A stretch of DNA of 64,000 bases from Stenocarpella maydis (lineage: Eukaryota; Ascomycota; Sordariomycetes; Diaporthales; Diaporthaceae), in assembly GCA_002270565.1 (NCBI GenBank), contig NQMI01000090.1, positions 1 to 64,000 on the forward strand, read 5' to 3'. Made by a program: the position numbers and the translations under genes. The notes beneath the pieces were generated by a model, which had not been told where the DNA came from, made no database searches, and saw nothing but the letters and a program-made list of their open reading frames with translations. Of the stretch, positions 22,739 through 35,015 are shown one piece after another. The stretch's first letter is position 1. The number at the start of each line of letters is the position of its first letter.

Positions 22739-24813
22739 CTATGCAGTCTTCTTGCGGGCTTTGAACGTCCGCAGTGGATCTGACTTGCGCCCGCTGACCT
22801 TCTTCGTCTTGCCCTTGTAGAACTTAGACCGGCGGTTTTTCCGGTCGGCCTTCTTGAACGGTACGAAGCCAATCTGGTCCGCCGTGAGTGCCTTCTTGCC
22901 CTCCTTTGGGAGTAGATATTCGGGGACATGCTTCGCTCGCAGGTGGGGCTGCGTCCGCGCCGCTCGAAGCTCGCCGTCGTGGCGCAGGTGGTTCAGGTCG
23001 GCCGGATTCTCCTCGAAATGCCGCTTGAGCCGTTCGCTCTTGAGCAGCTCTTGCCTCAGCTCCCTGGTCCTTGCTTCCCTGATGCTGTTCTTGGTGACAG
23101 CGCGCAGCGCGTCGTTCATTCTGTACCGGAAGTTCTCCACCTGCTTCATGTCAAAGACATATGGCTTGACTTCCTTGCCTAGCTTTTGCTGTTGGCGAAG
23201 CACTTTGGCTAGGACCTTCTCGTCGTTCTCCGCGGACTCGATCGAGGTTGGTTTGTGTTTTCGAAACTCATCTTTGGGGACGACAAAGGACAGCGCCATG
23301 CCTCGTTGGCCGGCGCGCGCCGTGCGACCTATTCTGTGTGTGTATGACTTGGACGATGTGGGAAAGTCGAAGTTGATCACGGCAGAGACATGCTGGAAGT
23401 CAATTCCACGAGACACACCGTACTCCTTGTCTCGTTTGGACGACTTCCGCTTCTTCTTGGGTGGCGCGTCGCCTTTCCCCTTGTCGTTCTCTTGGCCAGT
23501 TTGTTCCGCTGGTTGGTCTTCATCTCCAAGAACCTCGTTTTCGTCAGAGCATAGTATTATGTCGTATATCTTGGGAGGGTCAGTAAAAAGCCAATTGATA
23601 TGTTCCACGATGCAGGGGAGAACTCACATTCTTGTTGAATTGCTCGACGACGTGGAGCCTCGAGTTGACGGGCAATTCTGGGTTCAAAATGGCGCTCCGG
23701 ATGCCAAATTGCTCGAAATAGAGCCGTAGCCGCCAACAACGATCAACATCCGCAACAAAGATAATACCTAGAAAGGATATATGTTTAGCAGCCGGTCAGG
23801 TGTCGAGGTTTAAAAGGTATGAGCCTCTGGACAGCACAAAGCCCATGACTTACATTTGCCCTTCATGAGCTGCAATTTAAAGATCACATAGGCCAAAAGG
23901 AACTTCTCAGCTTCACCGCACTTGACGTAGAACTGCGAAACACCCTCCCCATCAGCGTCCGGCTCCTCAAGGTTGAGGACCGCTGGGTCACGGCAGAACA
24001 AGCCCTTGACGGTTTCCACGTCGGTGGTGAGGGTTGCGGACATAAGGATGGTTTGCAGTCCCTTTGGTATAGACAGAGCCACATTTTGCAGGTCCTCGTC
24101 GTAGCCATACGACAGCACCAGATCAGCCTCATCCAAAACCAGATGTGTGAGCCTGTCCACAGAAAGTGACCCATTGCTTATGTTCTGCCATGCTCTTGCC
24201 GGGGTGGAAATAACAATATCAGGGGCGCTCGAAAGGATGGATCGCTGGACAGCCTCGGAGACTTGGTCGGTCAGCTTGACAGCTTGGACGTCCTTGGCAC
24301 AGAAGGCTGAGAATTGTTCGACGTTCCGCAGCACTTGGTCGGCAAGCTCTCGGGTGGGGACGAGTATCAAGGCGGCAGTGAAAGCCGTGGGGTCAGACTG
24401 GTCCGTCCTAGTTAGCCAATGACGGGGAGGACGAAAATAGATCAACGTGCACAAAAGTGACAGGCGGGGGGGAACAAAGCAAGACGCACCTGCTTCCGCT
24501 TCAGAACACCATGGAGGACGGGTAAAAGGTACGCGGCCGTCTTCCCGGAGCCAGTCTTGGCCTTTGCGAGTACATCCTGGCCGTTCAAGGCCAGAGGAAT
24601 GACCTTTGACTGGACAAGAGTAGGGGTCTGGTACTTCTGACTGGCAATGGCCTGCAGCAGGCGCGCATCGAGAGCAAGATCAGTGAAGGCGGGGCCAGGG
24701 CTTGCGGTGGTTTCCCCAGACGAGCCAGGCTGGTTGGGCCTGTCAGGCTCAGACTCTGGGGCAGTCTGGGGCACGAACGTGGGTTGGTTGTTTCCGTCCA
24801 GTTTTCGCTTCAT
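22739..24813 (-). CDS. DBP9: ATP-dependent DEAD-box RNA helicase Dbp9
   Basis: Nucleolar helicase needed for 27S pre-rRNA processing and 60S assembly. Exons are 24813-24490, 24397-23854, 23767-23628 and 23569-22739, about 612 residues. All helicase motifs are visible: Q-motif region [13 protein letters not shown], motif I AKTGSGKT (Lys near 91), Ia PTRELA, Ib STPAR, II DEAD near 197-200, III SAT in [21 protein letters not shown], and [12 protein letters not shown]. An acidic then Lys-rich insertion sits between CSDENEV and [12 protein letters not shown], a Dbp9 trait. The C-terminus is very basic ([15 protein letters not shown]). Intron 1 (24398-24489) uses the second AG after its branch point; the nearer AG would break the frame. 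Introns 2 and 3 rejoin MKGKCIIFV and FNKNIYDIIL. Assignment is firm. Confidence 0.95.
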
Positions 24814-25242
24814 CTTGGCAGGTCATGTAGAACGTCTCGGGTATCAGGGTCACAAATAGAAAATCGCGGAAGACGCTGTTGATCGCTGATCAACTTCGGG
24901 CAGATTCTTGAGAGAGACCAGGAAAAGTTTCTGATGCCTGCCGACGACAAGAACCTCCCGCCGATAAGATAAGGCGGTAGAGGTACCTCAGTACCTGGGG
25001 ACCTACCCTCGGCCCTGGACCGCTAGGGTCTATGTGTACGTTAGTAGGTAGTGAGATACATATAACTATAGTGTGACATGACCGTCATAACTCGCGACAG
25101 GTCAATTGAGTGCTCCCCCAGCGAGCTCACTCGTCGCCCTGAAGTCTGGCGTCTCGCCCAACCGATCAGAAGCCCGAAAGTATCCTCGATCATCCGTACT
25201 ACTCCATACTGAATACCCCATTCTCCGTTCTCCGGACCCCAG
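24814..25242 (-). promoter_or_regulatory. DBP9 upstream region with nested GGTACC-type palindromes
   Basis: No gene. Between about 24980 and 25060 there are several overlapping short palindromes and direct repeats of GGTAC, ACCT and GTAGGTAG type, resembling the elements at 13578-13609 and 34258-34300. Function is unknown. Confidence 0.4.
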
Positions 25243-25563
25243 ATGCCTCAGCTCGGTCTAATTCCACCATCTCAAGTGCCGGAAATTACTCGCTTGTTGG
25301 TTGATCAGCTTGGCGACTATGCCGCAGCGAGCAATCACGAAGCAACGCAGGACGTTGTACGCACCTCACTGACTAGACTCCAAGCGACCCGGACAATGCG
25401 GCGGTCAGCACGAAATAGGACGCCTCAGACGCAATGCTACGCGGCTTTGGCCATTCCATGCACATGCCCAGAAGACTGGTCAAGCCTTGGCATGTCGGAC
25501 GCTTGTCCGGGGAAGCTGTGTCCAAGAACAGCGTTTTTCATCTTGAAACTCGACCAAGACTGA
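25243..25563 (+). CDS. Possible small hypothetical protein
   Basis: A 106-codon open frame starting with ATG (MPQLGLIPPSQVPEITRLLVDQLG). It is divergent from DBP9 and about 430 bases from its start. The first 40 residues look like a plausible amphipathic protein, but the remainder is Arg/Thr-rich, low in hydrophobics and resembles random translation. An intron after the first exon-like segment is possible (GTTGTACGC near codon 38) but no partner exon is evident. No family is recognised. It may be chance, and is listed only because it is the best open frame in a 3.3-kb gap. Confidence 0.15.
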   Translation: MPQLGLIPPSQVPEITRLLVDQLGDYAAASNHEATQDVVRTSLTRLQATRTMRRSARNRTPQTQCYAALAIPCTCPEDWSSLGMSDACPGKLCPRTAFFILKLDQD

Positions 25564-28096
25564 TGGCGAGGGGAGCGCTACCAGATCACAGCACGCCGCT
25601 CCCGATTTTACAATAAGCTATTGCTCTCCAAATCGGCCCAGTGCCGGCGGTCCATCAATGCCGCACCAGAGCCAGAGTTGCTATTAATGGTGCCGTCGCC
25701 TCCAGAAATGCTCTGGCGATATATGGTTCACGCCGAGCGGAGCAAACGCCGCTATCCTGCACCCTTCACCCCTTAGAAACTCTGCGTTATACACTATTTG
25801 CGTCCCTTTCGTATAGACTGCGCTTGCACCATTTCTTCGTGCAAGCCGGGCCGAGTAGACTTGGTTCCGCGACGGGCCTGCCTGGTCCTATGCTAATTTC
25901 AAGAGTGCCCGCGATGGTTGCAACGCTGTGCGCAGTGAGGAAACATCTGGCCCGGGCTTAACCTCCCAAATAGGAATCTTAGATGAAGCTCCGCCCAGAG
26001 TCCAGGCTATAAACTGGAGGATGCACCTCGAGGCTCCGCGAGAAGCCCACCCCGGCCCCGGCAGTGACAACGGTGCCCCCACGTCCTCCAAGACTCCTCC
26101 AAGTCGATGAGCCGAAGGCCTAGTGTACTGCGTAGCAGCGTAGATAGGCCTTGGCCGATGATCTACTCCGCATCCCCAGCCCTGGACCCTAGCATCCCGT
26201 TCCCGACTATCTGCGTCCGGGGTGCTCGTTTCATGACCCATCTGTTTCCTTTCAATGTCAGTGCTTGCCAGGTTGGTCCCCACCTCAATTCGCCTGGACG
26301 AATTGGGTGAGAAGCATGCCCTGCTGGTCTGGCACTGTTTCACACAAGGGTAGGCTGCCCTTGAGACCGACCTGGTCTCAACGAGTTCGCCCAGGTCTCA
26401 CCTGTATGCCGCCCCCTTCGTCGCGTCTCATTACCAACTACCCGTCAAACACGCCTTCTAGAACATATATTACCCTAGATTAGCAAGTCTCGGAAAGGCG
26501 CAAGAGACAAAAAAAAAAAAAAAAACCCAAAAAAAACCGACAGCCGTGCGCCCGTTGCCGGCGGCATGGCCTGCGAAAACCGGCTTCCTGCGCTGACCGC
26601 ACGCATAGCACCTGACGGAAATACTCCGGCTAGGTGGTCTCTTTCTTATTTGACCTGTTTCTTCGCGTGTTTCTTCACAAGCGAGAACAAGCTCTTAGCC
26701 GAGCCTCAGTGCAGAGGGGGTCCTTCATTCGGGGAACGGCCGAGCCCTCATAGCTCACGGAGATGAATCGACACACGTGTAAGCCAAGGCCGTACAAGGC
26801 GGTCCAGAGTGATTTAAGCAAATAACAAGCACCAACGCGCCCTACTCTGCCAGCTTGGCCGTCTCGAAGGACGACATTCCGACCTCCGAGTCCAGACGTT
26901 GCGTAGTGTACAACGAACAGGATGTGCTGCTGCCGGTAGTCTGCAATTCTCCTCTTGCAGATCCTGCCTTGGCGGCTCTGTGGACCAACAAGCATTCTCA
27001 GCACGCCTGGCACGCGCTGGCCTCTTGCCGATGGGATGTTTCCGGTTGAATGCCAAGTCCCCTTGGCGGGACGTGAAAGTCTTGGTGGCTGGGTCGCAGT
27101 GGCGACGAGGCGCATGCGCACTTCGCTATCGCCAGCGGAAATCTTCTGTGATGGGATATCACGTGTGAGTTTCATAGGGACCCTGGGCTGAAACTCAGCT
27201 CCTCGGTCACCCATGGACAACGCCACACACGGCTCCACCTGCCTGGATCACCCACCTCAGAAGTCGAAACTCCACAACTCCTGTACGCCCGCCTCCTAGT
27301 CATACACCACTGAGCTGCTTCACTCATAATTGAGGCATTTTATTCTCTCGGCACGCCGAAGCCCTGCCCACGACAACACACGGCCCTTCCCTCCCTGGCC
27401 CCTCGCAATCCAAGGATGCCAGCTCTTATTGAAACCCGATCACCTACTCCTGTCAGAAGACCCTGGCCGTGGGAGCTGTGCGTGCTGCCCCGGGATAGGT
27501 GCGGCCGTCTGAAGAGCTCTGAGCTTCTGGTTCGCGGCTCCCCAGGTATTGGCGAGGATGGAAATGTACCGCCTACCAGCCGTGCAGGGTAGCGGCCACC
27601 GTGACATTTGCGTACCGAGTTACTCCTTGGGAATTCCAAAATTTGGCCGAGTTATTTTTGTCAACTTACCTGTTGCCCAGAGATTTCCCCAACGCACGTT
27701 CCCAGAAGTGCCTCATCTGCCATATTGACTGCGGATCTGCTACCACACACCGACCAACGTCGAGTGTCGGGGGACGTGAATCGAGCGAATCCTTGCATGG
27801 ATCTCCAGTGTTGTAGTCGCCCCGAAGATCAGCGTCAGGTCCGGAACCGAGCTAGGTTTGAGGCTATACTGTAGAAATTCTCCCTGGGTAGACAACAAGA
27901 AAACCTCACGTCCAAAGCATATAAGAAATTCTTCTGCCCGCCGTCCCATCTCCAGGACTGTCCTTGGTCTCACTCTCATCCCTCTGCCGCCTTCCTGTTG
28001 CTCTCCTTTTTCCTCTCCTCTCCCTTCCTCGGTTTTCCTTTTTTTTTTTGGTTGTTCTTTTTTCTTCTCTACAGCTGGCCTGTATATCTCGGGCAT
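25564..28096 (+). promoter_or_regulatory. Long upstream region of the H+-ATPase gene
   Basis: About 2.5 kb without a recognisable gene, ending at the ATPase start codon. It includes an A-rich tract at about 26511-26537. The final 120 bases are almost pure pyrimidine (separate entry). The length fits a large promoter for a highly expressed gene. Confidence 0.45.
27958..28076 (+). promoter_or_regulatory. Pyrimidine-rich core promoter/leader of the H+-ATPase
   Basis: Nearly uninterrupted C/T sequence including a run of ten T at about 28040-28049. It ends in TCTCTACAG about 20 bases before the ATG. CT-rich tracts of this kind mark transcription start regions of strongly expressed fungal genes. 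The terminal CTACAG also has the form of a splice acceptor, so a 5'-UTR intron ending here is possible. Confidence 0.55.
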
Positions 28097-31000
28097 ATGG
28101 CTCCGAACTTCAAAAAGGTCATGGCTTTCGGAAAGAACCGTACCGCTCATGCTCCCCAGCCTCTGAGGCAGGAGGACCATGATGATCTTGAGGCAGGAAA
28201 CTTCCTCTCGGAAACCCAGAACATGTACTCCAACCTGGATGTCGGCGCCCCCAAGGGTGGTGGCGCCCAGTACATGGACGAATACAGAGCGTAAGCCACA
28301 AACGAGTCCTTTCCCAGGAGTAACACAAGTCCTAACCCAGGAAATAGTCTGATCCGGTACATCGATACCTACCGGGACCCCAACGCCGAGGTCGAGATTG
28401 AGGAGGAGACAATTGCGAAGAAGAAGCCATGGTGGAAGGGAGGTGGTGCCGCTGCGGGCAAGAAGTTCAGCGACTTCGTCACCCCTACGGATTGGCTCAA
28501 CACCGAGCTCAGGGACGGCCTCAACACCATGGAGGTCGAGAGGAGGCGCAAGAACTGTGGCTGGAACGAGCTGACCACGGAGAAGGAGAACATGATTCTC
28601 AAGTTCATTGGCTTCTTCCGTGGTCCCATTCTTTACGTGAGTGCTTTATAACTCACCCTGTACAGCATTCGAGCCTTTTGCTAACACGAACACTAGGTCA
28701 TGGAAGCGGCAGCAATCCTGGCTCTCGGTCTCCAAGATTGGATCGATGCCGGTGTCATTATCGGTATCTTGATGCTTAACGCCATCGTCGGTTGGTACCA
28801 GGAGAAGCAGGCCGCCGACGTCGTCGCCAGTTTGAAGGGAGATATCGCCATGAAAGCTCGTGTTGTTCGTGACGGTCAGGAGCAAGAAATCCGGGCCCGA
28901 GAACTTGTACCGGGTGATATTGTGAGCTTTTCAGACTTTCCCAAATGCCTCTCATCTTGTAACTAATAGAAGAGCAGGTCATCATCGAAGAAGGCACTGT
29001 TGTACCGGCAGACACGAGACTTATCTGCGACTATGACCAAGGCGTCGAGGGCTTCCAGAAGTACAAGGTATGGCATGTCCCAAAGCAGACATCGATAGCG
29101 ACGGCACTGACAAATCCGCAGAGCGAGCTACAGGCCCAGGACGTCGGATCCCCGCGCCAGGAGAAGTTCGAAGAGGGAGAAGATGATGAAGGAACTCCGC
29201 ACATCGGACACCCCATCGTTGCCATCGATCAGTCTGCCATCACTGGCGAGTCTCTCGCTGTCGACAAGTACATGACCGACGTTGTCTTCTACACCACCGG
29301 CTGCAAGCGAGGCAAGGCTTATGGTGTTGTCACCTGCGGAGCCCAGGCTTCATTCGTCGGCAAAACCGCTTCTCTTGTCCAGGGTGCTCAGGACCAGGGT
29401 CACTTCAAGGCCATCATGAACTCCATCGGAACTGCGCTCCTGGTTCTCGTCGTGCTCTTCATGCTCGCCGCCTGGATTGGCGGTTTCTACCGCAACCTGA
29501 ACATTGTTGGCAGCCCCGAGGACTCGACCAACCTGCTTCACTACGTCCTCATTCTTCTCATCATTGGTGTCCCAGTCGGTCTGCCCGTCGTCACCACCAC
29601 AACCCTGGCCGTCGGCGCCGCGTACCTCGCCCAGGAGAAGGCCATTGTCCAGAAGCTCACTGCTATCGAGTCCCTTGCCGGTGTCGACATTCTGTGCTCT
29701 GACAAGACCGGAACCCTTACTGCCAACCAGCTCTCGGTCCGCGAGCCGTTCCTGATGGAGGGAGTCGACGTCAACTGGATGATGGCCGTCGCTGCTCTCG
29801 CCTCCAGCCACAACATCAAGGCACTCGACCCCATCGACAAGATCACCATCCTCACGCTGAAGAGATACCCCAAGGCCAAGGATATGATCTCTGAGGGCTG
29901 GACGACTGAGAAGTTCATGCCCTTCGACCCCGTGTCCAAGCGTATCACCGCCATCTGCACCTACCAGGGCGTCCGCTACGAGTGCTGCAAGGGAGCTCCC
30001 AACGCCGTGCTCGCCATCAGCAACTGCTCGCCCGAGCAGAAGATCCTGTTCAAGGAGAAGGCCACCGAGTTCGCCCGCCGCGGTTTCCGTTCCCTGGCCG
30101 TCGCCGTCCGCGAGGCCGATGGCCCGTGGCAGATGCTCGGCATGCTCTCCCTGTTCGACCCCCCTCGTTCCGACACCGCCCAGACCATCGCCGACGCCCA
30201 GACCCTGGGTCTTCAGGTTAAGATGCTTACGGGTGACGCCATCGCCATCGCCAAGGAGACCTGCCGCATGCTTGCCCTGGGAACCAAGGTGTACAACTCG
30301 GACAAGCTGCTCCACTCCGACCTCGCTGGTAACTCCATCTACGATCTGTGCGAGCGTGCCGACGGCTTCGCTGAGGTGTTCCCTGAGCACAAGTACAAGG
30401 TCGTCGAGATGCTGCAGCAGCGTGGCCATTTGACGGCCATGACTGGCGACGGTGTCAACGACGCCCCGTCCCTGAAGAAGTCGGACTGCGGTATCGCCGT
30501 CGAGGGCGCCACAGAGGCTGCCCAGGCTGCCGCCGATATCGTCTTCCTCGCCCCTGGTCTGTCCACCATCGTCTCGGCTATCAAGATCTCCCGCCAGATC
30601 TTCCAGCGCATGAAGGCCTACATCCAGTACCGTATCGCCCTCTGCCTGCACTTGGAGCTGTACCTCGTCACCTCCATGATCGCCATCAACGAGACCGTCC
30701 GCGTCGACCTGATCGTGTTCCTCGCCCTGTTCGCCGATCTGGCCACCATCGCCGTCGCCTACGACAACGCCCACTTTGAGCGCCGCCCCGTCGAGTGGCA
30801 GCTGCCCAAGATCTGGATCATCTCCATCGTCCTCGGCGCCCTGCTCGCAATCGGCACCTGGATCCTGCGCGGCACCCTCTGGCTCCCCAACGGCGGTGTC
30901 ATCCAGAACTACGGCTCCGTGCAGGGCATCCTGTTCCTCGAGATCTCGCTCACCGAGAACTGGCTCATCTTCGTCACTCGCGGCTTTGAGACGTACCCGT

Positions 31001-31386
31001 CGTTCCAGCTGGTGGCTGCCATCTTCGGCGTCGACATCCTGGCCACGCTGTTTGCGGGGCTCGGCTGGTTCACGGGCGGCGCGAGCTCGACCATCCCCCC
31101 CGTCCCCGCGATCGCCTCGGACCCCAACGGCAGGACGGACATTGTCACTATCGTGGTGGTGTGGTGCTTCTCCATCGCCGTGACCATCGTCATCGCCATC
31201 GTGTACTACATCATGACCGGTATGGAGTCGCTCAACAACCTCGGCCGCAAGAAGAGGAGCGCCTCGGACACCCTGATGGAGAACATCCTCACTCACCTGT
31301 CCAAGGTCGCCATCGAGCACGAGAAGGACGAGGACGGGTCAAGATTCCACCTCGTTACCAAGCAGATCAAAGAGGAGGACGACTAA
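28097..31386 (+). CDS. PMA1: Plasma-membrane H+-ATPase (P3A-type, Pma1 family)
   Basis: Pumps protons out of the cell using ATP and sets membrane potential and cytosolic pH. Exons are 28097-28290, 28348-28636, 28697-28921, 28978-29067 and 29122-31386, giving about 1020 residues, at the long end for fungal Pma proteins because of an extended N-terminus. The P-type core is complete: SAITGES dephosphorylation motif, GVPVGLPVV in the transmembrane ion path, CSDKTGTLT with phosphorylated Asp at about 460, KGAPN in the nucleotide-binding domain, and TGDGVNDAPSL in the hinge. Hydrophobic segments fit ten membrane spans. The C-terminal tail after the last span (KKRSASDTLMENILTHLSKVA...) contains Ser/Thr sites of the kind that regulate Pma1 on glucose. 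Many ascomycetes carry two Pma paralogues; which one this is cannot be settled from the sequence alone. Codon use in exon 5 is strongly C-ending, as expected of high expression. Confidence 0.95.
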
Positions 31387-34300
31387 GCGACTGGGTCTAG
31401 ACTTGCATTGTATTATCAGTCGGCTGGCGTCCAGGAGTTGTTTTTCATTATTATTGGGTCCGGGAAAAGGGAGATACCAGCGGAGACTGGCGCTATCCAA
31501 GAGGCAATTATACACATGGTGTCCTGGGGAAATGGAGGCACTCTAATTATTCCCTTACGTACTTGTCAGTCGCCCTACGGTGTTTTGATACTCAGGCTCG
31601 CACCGTTTCATAGATGGCGAAATGATAAATTCCTCATGTCAAAACAAACAAGTTACGGGAACCAATCTGTGCATTGCTTGAAAAGCCATTGCCCACCTGT
31701 CAAAGCCGGCCTCTACGGTAAAATGCTTGTCGCCAGAACAAGTGCGTAGTTGCCAGGTGTATAGGTACCGCTCTCGCTCCGTCCAGTGCAGCTTGAGCCG
31801 GGGGCAGGACAAGACAGCGAGCCAGCAACCTGGCAAGCGCAAACGTGGCGTGGCTGGTTCGCACTCTAACCCATTGTGTTCCACCTGATACATTTGCGTC
31901 TCTCCAACCGCGCGTTCAGACGTAGCTCGGCTGTGGGAGCCCTCATTGAGCCATATACAACAACCGGACTGACTGATGTGATGGGTATCAAGTGTTCCCG
32001 TAACACCTGGTATTGGACGCACAGAGCAGACTGACTTGGTCGGTGAGAGGAGGTGACGCGCGACCTACCTTGGAACAAGCTTTTCTGATCTGACTAGTTG
32101 TGCATGTGCTGCATGCACGCTGGATGTCCCGTAGGCGGGAATATGCTCTCAGTCAATGCACGACATGCCGCCCAATTCTGTGCCCAGCGCGCCAGTTCAT
32201 ACCACTGGGCCGGGTTCGTATGGACCGGTAGGCATTCCATGGAAACGGGGAGTTGAAGACAGCAGCCACTAGCAAGGTGAGCCAGGCAAAGGTCAAGGTG
32301 ACAGCCAGGGCGTCGGCCCTCGGGCCAAAGGCGGGATGAGGCAGCTAGGTAGCTGCTCACCTGCGACAAGGCATGGCAGGGGCAGAACAGACTTGTTCTT
32401 CTTGTTGGCCTCCGTGTCTCCTACGGCCCTCGATACTGAATAATGCCGCCGTGGTGGCGGGCCAAGGCAACGGGTCCGACGGCACGGGGTGTGTCGCACC
32501 ACGGGAGGTGCTGCGGCATTAAGCCATGCGAATGCCTGACCCGCGGCCTCTTGGGAAGAACAAGCTGGTCCCGAAAGACAATAGACCCATGCAATGGCTG
32601 TGACATGTCTCTGTGTAGGGAGCGGAAGCGAATCGGGCGGTCAGCAAGGCACCTCTCAATGCCGTTGAGGAAAATAGGCTTTGGGGTTTCGTGTCCAGCC
32701 CTTGGGCAAGAATATTTCCGATTGCTCCTGAGCCGGGACCCGCGTGGGGGGCCACGTCTCGACGCCGCCGGGGGGTTGGCAGAGACTTGGTGTCTCAAAA
32801 CTCCAGGTCCCGGCTGCCGGGTTTGATCTGGCTTGATTCTGCCGCGGGTCCAGCCTCGGGGATTTTTTTAATACACGATAGTCAGAAGACTCGGGCCGCG
32901 ATCGGAGCGCAGGTGAGGTGAATTGATTGCCGTCAGCCGAGGGGTTTGCACTTGTTTGTGCTCGAGCTGTGTAGGAACAACCAGCACATTGAACGACTAC
33001 GGCGGACTGGCTGGGCATGGGCTGCTTCGGGGGTTTCCTTTTCTTTTTCTTGTTTCTTTGGCTCGATGTTGACCCACCGGGCTGGTCCGAACAGCGTGGG
33101 GACCTGTAATGGGGGAACACTCTAGCTTACGGCTGAGTCCCCGAAGTGGATATCCGTACTTAGACGGCAGTACGTATTGTGCATACTATCTAGGCAATGT
33201 AGTAGTACCTAGGTATGGTAGTATGCAGGATTGCCCAGGAAGGAGAATGGAGATTTGGTCACATACTCCGTACTTCATCTCGCCAACCCGCCTGCAGGCA
33301 TCCAAGCACATGGCATCTTCCAAGGCGAGAATGAACTCTGCCAGCCTGGCCAGCCTGGCCTGGCTCGACAGCATGCCGTGCATCACGAGTTGCAAGCTGT
33401 GTGACACGTGATGCCCTCTGCAGACTACATATACATACCTTGTATGTACAGATGGCATCTGGCAGCGTGGTACTGCTGGTGCGCCCTGCAGCAAGCGAGT
33501 GGATGTTGCCATGGTGAGACGGGGTCAGACAATGCCGACCGACTAGTGTAAACAAGAGCTTTGCCTAGACTGACGTCGAGGCTATGACGGATTGCAGGCT
33601 GCACTGCAGGGAGCCCACTCGCCCACTTCAGATGTCACCTGCAGGAAGCAAAGCGGGACTTGGGAGCGGGCAGGGTGTGGGTCCGCATTTCTTTTGCCGT
33701 CTTCCTCCACGAAGGATCAGGAATCAGGATTGCCCGCCCACGGCGGATACCGAACAACGACGTCAGACTCGGTTCGACAGGCCCAGGCCAGTGTACACTT
33801 TTAGGCAGTGGTGTAGTCTAGCCCGACAGAAGCTGAACGGGGGGTGGTATTGTGGTGTTTAGGTGCTATGCGCAACACCATAGCAGTAGAGTTTGCCTCC
33901 CAGCACAAAGTCATTTGATTCAATTGGACAAAGACGTTCGTGGTCCGTTACATTAGGAAGGCTGGGGAACTGGTCACATCGACCTCGACCGACGTGGGTT
34001 CCCAGGCATGTGCTGTGAGCGTGTGTGGGCGATGAGATGAGATGGTCTGATAGGTGAGAGGTGCATGGGCCAGCCGACGAATCCCAAATCCCCGTTGGGC
34101 CTGGCAAGTGCCAGATATAGCAACTCCCACTGCCGTGCAGTGACATGTTTGTTTTCCGCCACCACGCTCCAGTAGTATAGCGAACTAGTAGCTTCCCCAA
34201 TGCTTTCCCGCCTCTTTTCTTTGTGCTTATTCCGGAGTACACTAGTGTGCCCAAGAACGTAGGTAGACTACCTGGCTACTTTTTGTACTCGGTACCCGGC
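31387..34300. other. Gene-free interval after the H+-ATPase
   Basis: About 2.9 kb with only short, composition-driven open frames on both strands. It includes the ATPase 3' flank. Around 33150-33280 there is an AT-richer patch with TACCTAGGTA and TACTCCGTA motifs (33264-33272). No gene, RNA or mobile element is recognised. Confidence 0.45.
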
Positions 34301-34950
34301 TATCTGGGTCAGTTGCTCCGCAACCACTTTGCTCACTTTGCTGCTGATTGACGCCCTGGGCTTACACCGCCCTCTCGCCCAATCACGTTGCCGCTCACGA
34401 CCATCGCGCCTACCTGCAACTCGCGACCCAACAAGTGCGACTTGGGCCTCAGAGTCCACATATCTACGATTTCCCAGCGAGACAGCCGAGCTGAGAGCCA
34501 TAGTCCTCCTTGACCTCATTCCCTTTCTCTGCCTTTCCCCCCTCTCTCCATATCGCATCGCATCGATTGCATCCCAAACTATTCGATCCCCTCTTGGTTT
34601 CCTTGTCGCGGTGGGGTCGTCGTCATCATCATCCTTTTGCTGCAACCGGGGGAAAACATGGCGTGAGCTTTTTCACGATATATCAATTCGTCCTCAACCC
34701 ACCTGCTCACGTCTTGCAAACCGGACCATCTTATTACATAGTACATCTCCTTTGCCCACAAAGGACTGTCTTGACCGGGGGCTGCCCTGCCCTGCCCTTC
34801 CCCACAAGCTGCCGCAGGCTTGCAGGGAAACCAGCCACCGCTTTTCCCACACTCCGCCCGCCTACAGGTCCGTACATATCTGCTCCCCAAATCGGCTGCT
34901 CTAGCCCACAATCGCCAACACACACCTGGACACGACAGCAACTCTACATC

Positions 34951-35004
<54 letters not shown>

Positions 35005-35015
35005 GAGGCGAGGGG
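34301..35015 (+). promoter_or_regulatory. BUD4 promoter and 5' leader
   Basis: Pyrimidine-rich sequence with several upstream ATG codons (for example at 34510 and 34658), ending in a homopolymer of 49 T. The open frames are Ser/Pro/Leu-rich artefacts of the CT-rich composition. The position and composition fit a long 5' leader. Confidence 0.45.
34955..35003 (+). repeat. Poly-T tract of 49 bases
   Basis: Uninterrupted run of 49 T ending 12 bases before the BUD4 ATG. On the transcript it would be a U49 tract unless transcription starts downstream of it or it is removed as part of an intron. It is the longest homopolymer in the window and will be prone to length error in sequencing. Confidence 0.95.

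Noticed and set aside
29350..31320. A 656-codon open frame on the minus strand, antisense to the H+-ATPase
   Set aside because: It exactly shadows exon 5 of the ATPase. Its Asp/Gly/Val/Leu-rich composition is what strong C-ending codon bias on the opposite strand produces. No domain or start context is seen.
34329..34904. A 191-codon open frame upstream of BUD4
   Set aside because: Ser/Pro/Leu/Arg-rich and located in a pyrimidine-rich leader. The overlapping frame that reads the poly-T as poly-Phe shows it is compositional.
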